Assembly (NCBI GenBank): GCA_031257075.1
Contig: JAIRPM010000195.1
Coordinates: 1-10,377, forward strand
Reading direction: 5' to 3'
Length of the DNA: 10,377 bases
From: Spirochaetaceae bacterium
GTDB lineage: Bacteria > Spirochaetota > Spirochaetia > Treponematales > Breznakiellaceae
In this document: positions 6,753 to 10,377 of the stretch, one piece after another
How the letters are laid out: every line of letters begins with the position of its first letter
Numbering within the stretch: position 1 is the stretch's first letter
Made by a program: the position numbers and the translations under genes
The notes under the pieces: model-generated
What the model was told of the DNA's origin: nothing
Database searches by the model: none
What the model saw: the letters and a program-made list of their open reading frames with translations, nothing else

Positions 6753-7165
6753 GTGTTAGCGGCAGGCTCCTGAACAGCAGCGACTGGGGGCGCAACAACC
6801 GCTCGGGAACGGGCTGCTTTTGGCCCCAAAAGCTCTTTGATTTTTGCGCCTTTTCCGATTTTTTCACGGATGTAGTAAAGTTTTGAACGCCGCACTTTAC
6901 CGGCACGGGTAACTTCTACACCGGCTATACGCGGCGAATGAACCGGAAAAATACGTTCCACGCCCACACCGTAGGAATTTTTACGGACGGTGAAAGTCTT
7001 CCCGGTGCGGGAATTCTTTACCGCTATTACCAGCCCTTCGTATATCTGAATACGCTCGGTTGTCCCTTCCACAATCTTAAAATGAACTTTGACCGTATCT
7101 CCGATGCGAAATTCATCCAGGCTGCTTTTCATCTGCGCCGCTTCAATCTGCCTAATTTCATTCAT
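6749..7165 (-). CDS. rplS: 50S ribosomal protein L19
   Basis: Component of the large ribosomal subunit that sits at the 30S-50S interface. The match is unmistakable: FRIGDTVKVHFKIVEG (19-34), GKTFTVRKNSYGVGVERIFP (55-74), VHSPRIAGVEV (75-85) and VRRSKLYYIREKIGKGAKIKE (91-111). At 138 residues it is about 20 longer than usual because of an Ala/Pro/Val-rich tail (117-138) with no obvious function. The ATG at 7165 is preceded by AGAGAGG with a 5-base gap. It is the first gene of the - strand operon. The usual upstream partner genes (rpsP, rimM, trmD) are absent: the 400 bases upstream hold no gene, only strong hairpins, and then a divergent gene. L19 synthesis is under autogenous leader control in some bacteria, so those hairpins could be regulatory. 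Confidence 0.98.
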   Translation of the reverse strand: MNEIRQIEAAQMKSSLDEFRIGDTVKVHFKIVEGTTERIQIYEGLVIAVKNSRTGKTFTVRKNSYGVGVERIFPVHSPRIAGVEVTRAGKVRRSKLYYIREKIGKGAKIKELLGPKAARSRAVVAPPVAAVQEPAANT

Positions 7166-7208
7166 ATAATCCTCTCTTAAAAACCGGACAATGCCGGATA
7201 TTTCATCA

Positions 7209-7223
7209 GGGCAACGTTAATTT
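7209..7223. repeat. Degenerate half copy of the palindromic element
   Basis: GGGCAACGTTAATTT matches the left hairpin arm at 7344-7358 (GGGCAACGCTGATTA) at 12 of 15 positions, with the first eight bases identical. No complementary arm is close by, so this is a single arm rather than a full palindrome. It lies 44 bases upstream of the rplS start, in the presumed leader. Confidence 0.3.
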
Positions 7224-7309
7224 CGAGCTTCAGCCCGAATTGGCTCTTCGGCAAGCCGTTAAATTGCAACGTCTGCGCAACAGGCACGCTTCCGTATCAG
7301 TGCTTCCTT

Positions 7310-7345
7310 CCCTGTAGTTCCGCAATAAAATGAGAAACTACAGGG
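7310..7345. repeat. 10-bp inverted repeat, hairpin in the rplS upstream region
   Basis: CCCTGTAGTT (7310-7319) and AACTACAGGG (7336-7345) are perfect complements around a 16-base AT-rich loop. The right arm shares its last two bases with the next hairpin (7344-7382), so the two stems abut and could compete or stack. On the rplS strand this hairpin would come second after the larger one. There is no T-run, so it is not an ordinary terminator. Confidence 0.5.
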
Positions 7346-7382
7346 GCAACGCTGATTAGGGTCAATTTAATCAGCGTTGCCC
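7344..7382. repeat. 15-bp perfect palindromic element between rplS and the divergent gene
   Basis: Arms 7344-7358 (GGGCAACGCTGATTA) and 7368-7382 (TAATCAGCGTTGCCC) pair perfectly around a 9-base loop. No T-run follows on the + strand. The arm sequence recurs as a single arm at 3657-3672 and in a variant form in the 1201-1240 hairpin, which suggests a repeat family of the REP type; alternatively this copy serves as a leader hairpin at the 5' end of the rplS transcript. Confidence 0.6.
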
Positions 7383-7391
7383 TAAGTCCTA

Positions 7392-7421
7392 TGTAAACAT
7401 TTGTATGGTAGCATAAGTCAA
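7392..7421 (-). promoter_or_regulatory. Tentative promoter for rplS
   Basis: On the - strand TTGACT (7416-7421, five of six to the sigma-70 -35 consensus) is followed 18 bases later by TTTACA (7392-7397), a weak -10. Transcription would begin near 7385, placing the 15-bp hairpin at the very 5' end of the message. The -35 box is good but the -10 box matches only three of six, so this is a suggestion only. Confidence 0.25.
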
Positions 7422-7493
7422 AAGAGATGTCTACTCCCCCGATACAGGCGACTAAACTGTGGCGAGCGCCGGCTCGTTGATTTTGGAAGGCGG

Positions 7494-7522
7494 CAGACAA
7501 AAATTTTCTTCTATGGCATACT
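7494..7522 (+). promoter_or_regulatory. Tentative promoter for the D-aminoacylase gene
   Basis: CAGACA (7494-7499) and CATACT (7517-7522) each match the sigma-70 boxes at four of six positions with the ideal 17-base spacing; the spacer is T/A-rich. A start near 7529 would leave a leader of about 55 bases before the ATG at 7585. The position is sensible, but the boxes are only moderate. Confidence 0.3.
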
Positions 7523-7584
7523 GAAACCGTTGCGGCGGGTTTGCTGCGCAAATCCGGTTGACGCAAAAACAGGCGGAGGCACCT

Positions 7585-9186
7585 ATGAGCATTCTCATAC
7601 AAGGCGGCACGATTGTAGATGGAAGCGGGAATGCCCCATTTACGGGCGATATTTTTATAGAAGGCAATGTTATCAAAAGCGCCGGGGCACACTATACCGG
7701 CGCTGCGGATGAACTTATTTATGCCGGAGGGAAAGTTGTCTGTCCCGGTTTTATTGACCTTCACCGGCACTGCGACACGGCGGCGCTGGCGGACAATTTT
7801 GGGCTTATCGAAATTTCTCAGGGGATTACTTCATGCTTTACGGGCAATTGCGGCATGGCGCCTGTACCCAATAGGCCGGAAACACGGCCGGCTCTGCAAA
7901 ACTATTTGGACCCCTGCCTTGGAGATTTTTCTTGTGAAACCTTCCGCACTCCCGCGGAATACGCGGCGCGGTTGCGCTCGGCGCCGTTGCCCATCAACAT
8001 TGGGTTTTATGCGGGCATGGGGGCTATCCGCATCGCTTGCAAAGGCTTTGACTCCTCGCCCTTTACTCCCGCTCAAATGGAAGAAGCCCGCGCTTATTTG
8101 CGTGAAAGCCTAGATTGCGGAGCGGCAGGTATGTCTATCGGGCTTATGTATGTCCCCGAAGCGTATTGTTCAACAAGCGAAATCGCGGCATTGGCACGTG
8201 TTATGAACGGTAGCAAGGGTATACTGTGCGCCCATATGCGCTGGGAAACCGAACACCTTGTCAAGGCTGTGCGGGAAGTTATTACTATTGCCAAAGAAGC
8301 CGGTGTGCCGCTGGAAATAAGCCATTTCAAAGCGGCGGGCATAAAAGCATGGGGCGGGATTTTGCGTGAAGCAATAGACCTTATCGAATCGGAACGGGCG
8401 CGGGGTTGTGACATTACTGTTGATTTTTATCCCTACGACTGCGGTTCATCCACGATGCTTCAAATGCTGCCTCCTTCGTACCTCGCCGGCGGACTCGAAG
8501 AATCTATCGCGGGGCTTTGCAAAAGCGCCAATATTGACCGAATCCGAAAACTTCTTGTGGAAGGCGAACCCGGTTGGGACAATCTTTCGCAGACCATAGG
8601 CTGGGACCGTACTATAGTCAGTTCAGCGGGCCTTGCCGAAAACAAAAAATTTATAGGAAAGACGGTAACAGCGTGCGCACGGGAATTTGGTTTTTCCGAT
8701 GAGGTTGAATTTGTGGCGCAACTGTTGTACAGCGAAAACGGCAAAGTGTCTATCATCAACCGCAGTATGTCTCAGGACGATATTGATACTATTGCCCGCT
8801 TACCCTATTCATCGCTTATTTCCGATGCGCTGTACGGGCCGGCGCAAAACCCCCATCCCCGTCTTTACGGCGCATTTCCGCGTTTCCTGCGTGCCTTTGT
8901 CCGCGAACGCAATGTTCTTGATTTGCCAACGGCCATCCGCAAAATGACTTCCCAGCCGGCCGCCCGTGCCGGTTTGCCGTCACGCGGCCTTTTGCGACCG
9001 GGATATCATGCGGATGTCATTGTTTTTGACAGCGCGAATTTTCAAGACAATGCGGATTATAGCGCCGCCGCGCAGATTTCATCGGGGCTTGATTATGCTA
9101 TCATTGGCGGACGTATCGTTTACCATGCGGGAAAACTGCTCTGCCGTAACGCGGGGAGCGTGTTACAGGGGGCGCGCCCTTCATAA
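7585..9186 (+). CDS. N-acyl-D-amino-acid deacylase (D-aminoacylase), amidohydrolase superfamily
   Basis: Zinc-dependent hydrolase that releases D-amino acids from N-acylated forms; the acyl and side-chain preference (D-Glu, D-Asp or neutral) cannot be read. The 533 residues start with a small beta domain (MSILIQGGTIVDGSG) and end with its return (YHADVIVFD...IIGGRIVYHAGKLL), enclosing the TIM barrel. All six metal or active-site residues of the Alcaligenes-type enzyme have counterparts: H60 and H62 in FIDLHRHCD, C89 in GNCG, H217 in AHMR, H247 in ISHFKAAG, and D414 in SDAL, followed by PHPRLYGAFPRFL (423-435), a hallmark of the family. The ATG at 7585 has GGAGG five bases upstream; an in-frame TTG at 7558 has none and was rejected. 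No signal peptide, so cytoplasmic. Divergent from rplS and followed after 46 bases by a gene for an exported protein. A role in recycling D-amino acids from peptidoglycan or the surroundings is inferred. Confidence 0.93.
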   Translation: MSILIQGGTIVDGSGNAPFTGDIFIEGNVIKSAGAHYTGAADELIYAGGKVVCPGFIDLHRHCDTAALADNFGLIEISQGITSCFTGNCGMAPVPNRPETRPALQNYLDPCLGDFSCETFRTPAEYAARLRSAPLPINIGFYAGMGAIRIACKGFDSSPFTPAQMEEARAYLRESLDCGAAGMSIGLMYVPEAYCSTSEIAALARVMNGSKGILCAHMRWETEHLVKAVREVITIAKEAGVPLEISHFKAAGIKAWGGILREAIDLIESERARGCDITVDFYPYDCGSSTMLQMLPPSYLAGGLEESIAGLCKSANIDRIRKLLVEGEPGWDNLSQTIGWDRTIVSSAGLAENKKFIGKTVTACAREFGFSDEVEFVAQLLYSENGKVSIINRSMSQDDIDTIARLPYSSLISDALYGPAQNPHPRLYGAFPRFLRAFVRERNVLDLPTAIRKMTSQPAARAGLPSRGLLRPGYHADVIVFDSANFQDNADYSAAAQISSGLDYAIIGGRIVYHAGKLLCRNAGSVLQGARPS

Positions 9187-9232
9187 AACGCGGTGGATGT
9201 TATTCTGCCAATTTCCGATACTGTAAGGTAAG

Positions 9233-10165
9233 ATGATGAAAAAACTAATAGGCTTTCTTCTAGCGGCCGGCGGTATAGTCTGCGTTCAAGCGCAAACGTC
9301 CATATCAGGCACACTGGATTGGGAAAAATTAAAGATACACACCTTGATAACGTTTGACATAAAAGGAAGCGGCATTACGCTGCCGGCGGGGCGGGCGCTT
9401 GCGGAAGATACGTTATTTTCACAATACTTTGCAAAAATAGAGCCTTTTATCCTGTCTATACCGGTCGATTCATCTACGACCATAGGCGATTGGGTCGTAC
9501 AAGGGATGCTTACCCCCGTAGTTATTGACGCGCTGGCAAACAACGCGGCCAAAATACCAACCGTGTATTCAAAAGACTTTAACGCGCTTTCCGCTCAGTA
9601 TATAATTGACTTAACCGACGTATCTCAGAAATTGGTTCGCCATTCAAGGCCGGCGGACATCCCGTCAACATTTGCGCCGCATGAAAGCGCGGCATATACC
9701 GGCATACTAATCATTGCCGCGCACAAAGTACCTTTTCATGGCCGGCACACAACCACCAATATTGTTCCATGTCTGTTCCCCAAAATTTGGGACACCGAGA
9801 TGAATTTGATTTATGAAAAAAACATGATGAGGCCGGAAGCATTCAGCGTTAATACGATGATTCATTATACCAAGCAGTCCAGTATATTTCAGAACACGCC
9901 TTCGGGGATAGCGCCGGAATTGGAAAAAATCATAGGCAGCAAACCGCTGCGCATCATTGCCCGGGAGGCTTTCGGCATATCGCCCACCGACCCGGTCATT
10001 GACAAGGAAGACGCGCTCAAAATCATTTCATCTGAAACAAACAAAGAACTTTTGCGCACAGGCCGCGTGGCCATAGTGCTGCCGGACAATACCCTCATCA
10101 AGGACATAAACGAAGGAATGATAAAAGCCGAATCTAAAACACCGGTTGGTTTTGATCGCAGGTAA
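9233..10165 (+). CDS. Exported (periplasmic) protein of unknown function
   Basis: The first 20 residues form a Sec signal peptide: MMKK, a hydrophobic core (LIGFLLAAGGIVCV), then a VQA cleavage site before Q21. C17 lies in GIVC, a poor lipobox, so a soluble periplasmic protein is more likely than a lipoprotein. The mature part is about 290 residues without membrane segments. The middle and C-terminal region follow a pattern I associate with a conserved family of exported bacterial proteins, common in spirochaetes: YTGILI (155-160), VPCLFPKIWDTEMNLIY (178-194), then PVIDKEDALKII (254-265) and a terminal GRVAIVLP (277-284). In relatives I recall, the YTG segment reads as a dialkyl-like IDARG stretch; here it is replaced by IIAAHKVPFHGRH with an insertion. 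That comparison is from memory. Two ATGs (9233, 9236) both follow AAGG closely. Probably co-transcribed with the D-aminoacylase gene, but no functional link is visible. Confidence 0.75.
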   Translation: MMKKLIGFLLAAGGIVCVQAQTSISGTLDWEKLKIHTLITFDIKGSGITLPAGRALAEDTLFSQYFAKIEPFILSIPVDSSTTIGDWVVQGMLTPVVIDALANNAAKIPTVYSKDFNALSAQYIIDLTDVSQKLVRHSRPADIPSTFAPHESAAYTGILIIAAHKVPFHGRHTTTNIVPCLFPKIWDTEMNLIYEKNMMRPEAFSVNTMIHYTKQSSIFQNTPSGIAPELEKIIGSKPLRIIAREAFGISPTDPVIDKEDALKIISSETNKELLRTGRVAIVLPDNTLIKDINEGMIKAESKTPVGFDRR

Positions 10166-10169
10166 CAAG

Positions 10170-10310
10170 TCAGCCCACCACCCTCACCCCGCCACCGCAA
10201 CCTCCCCTGCCCCGCCGCCTTCACCTCGCCCGCCGCCCTCACCACTACCCACTACCCACTACCCACTACCCACTACCCCCTACTCACCACGCACCACCCA
10301 CCACACAAAC
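10170..10310. other. C-rich, G-poor low-complexity tract
   Basis: Directly after the exported-protein stop, the + strand becomes almost entirely C, A and T; most of the few G residues occur as CG. The first half mixes CCG, CCACC and CCTC words and grades into the heptamer array at 10243-10277, then into CACCAC/CACACA. Nothing suggests coding: the frame across it would give a Pro/Thr/His-only peptide. The strand asymmetry means the - strand is a long G-rich run. Confidence 0.7.
10243..10277. repeat. Five tandem CACTACC heptamers, predicted G-quadruplex on the - strand
   Basis: CACTACC repeats five times without error and then decays (CCCTACT at 10278-10284). The CCC blocks at 10248, 10255, 10262, 10269 and 10276 are separated by ACTA, so the - strand reads GGG-TAGT-GGG and so on: five G-tracts of at least three with 4-base loops, a canonical intramolecular G-quadruplex pattern. 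Short heptamer arrays of this composition are known in cyanobacteria (STRR repeats) and are unexpected here. Copy number may vary through slippage. Confidence 0.85.
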
Positions 10311-10313
10311 CGC

Positions 10314-10342
10314 TTGCCTTTTTTTTCAAAGTGCGGTATACT
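10314..10342 (+). promoter_or_regulatory. Sigma-70-like promoter facing out of the window
   Basis: TTGCCT (10314-10319, four of six) and TATACT (10337-10342, five of six) are spaced by exactly 17 bases, and the spacer begins with a run of T. Transcription would start near 10349 and read rightward into sequence outside the window. It lies just downstream of the C-rich tract, so the G-quadruplex region forms its upstream flank. Confidence 0.5.
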
Positions 10343-10377
10343 GTGAGTGTGGCTTGGTTCGGCGGCGGTGGCCGGCG

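Larger units (their letters stand above)
7166..7584. other. Gene-free divergent intergenic region
   Basis: This 419-base stretch separates rplS (-) from the D-aminoacylase gene (+). I see no convincing gene on either strand; the longest frame (7297-7770, -) runs into the divergent gene and has no coding character. It holds a degenerate repeat half-copy (7209-7223), two adjoining long hairpins (7310-7345 and 7344-7382), a tentative - strand promoter near 7392-7421 and a tentative + strand promoter near 7494-7522. If both promoters are right, the rplS mRNA would carry a structured leader of roughly 220 bases and the D-aminoacylase mRNA a short one of about 55. Confidence 0.7.

Noticed and set aside
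7558..7584. Upstream TTG start for the D-aminoacylase
   Set aside because: The nine extra residues include the GGAGG ribosome site that serves the ATG at 7585, and the family N-terminus begins at that ATG.
7297..7770. 157-residue open frame on the - strand upstream of rplS, possible missing partner gene
   Set aside because: It crosses the hairpins and the start of the D-aminoacylase gene, has no similarity to TrmD or other proteins, and lacks a ribosome site.
9233..9295. Lipoprotein signal with C17 as the lipidated cysteine
   Set aside because: GIVC lacks a small residue before the cysteine, and a normal signal peptidase I site (VQA before Q21) follows immediately.
10243..10284. CRISPR-like array
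   Set aside because: The units are 7 bases with no spacers; this is a simple tandem repeat.
10146..10346. 66-residue open frame across the C-rich tract
   Set aside because: The Pro/Thr/His-only product simply reflects the repeats; its start lies inside the preceding gene.

Overview
The window looks like chromosomal DNA of a spirochaete, most likely a Treponema relative of moderate G+C. The evidence is indirect: an HD-GYP protein and a UPF0102 gene directly behind rplS, an exported protein whose sequence pattern I associate with spirochaetes, and an ABC ATPase/permease pair of the BmpA-linked (nucleoside/riboflavin-type) class. There is no rRNA, tRNA, phage, transposase or CRISPR array. The species assignment is inference.

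Layout. (1) Bases 1-1134 (+): the C-terminal three quarters of an alanine/glycine:cation symporter (AGCS family), cut by the left window edge. (2) 1135-1300: an intergenic region dominated by a perfect 17-bp hairpin. (3) 1301-3642 (+): an ABC ATPase with two nucleotide-binding domains, overlapping a single membrane permease. The binding protein and second permease usual for this transporter class are not next to them. (4) 3693-7165 (-): a tightly packed operon read right to left: rplS, an HD-GYP protein, a YraN/UPF0102 protein, a 64-residue small protein, a basic glycine-rich zinc-ligand protein, and MTA/SAH nucleosidase (mtnN). The first four genes overlap by 4 bases at each junction, and the small gene overlaps the next by about 32 bases. 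(5) 7166-7584: a gene-free divergent region with two long hairpins. (6) 7585-9186 (+): an N-acyl-D-amino-acid deacylase with all expected metal ligands, followed 46 bases later by (7) a Sec-exported protein of unknown function (9233-10165). (8) 10166-10377: a strongly C-rich, G-poor tract holding five perfect CACTACC heptamers (a predicted G-quadruplex on the - strand), then a good sigma-70-like promoter pointing out of the window.

How the parts may work together. The - strand operon ties a ribosomal protein to a putative cyclic-di-GMP phosphodiesterase and ends with mtnN, which removes the by-products of SAM-dependent reactions. The symporter, ABC cassette and D-aminoacylase all fit scavenging of small organic compounds, but nothing shows that they form one pathway. 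The points most worth a second look are the recurring palindromic element (near 1201, 3657, 7209 and 7344), the possible structured leader of rplS, the one-sided degeneration of the ABC ATPase, the HD-GYP protein lacking its first histidine, the uncharacterised small and zinc-ligand proteins, and the heptamer/G-quadruplex tract. None amounts to proof of a new system.
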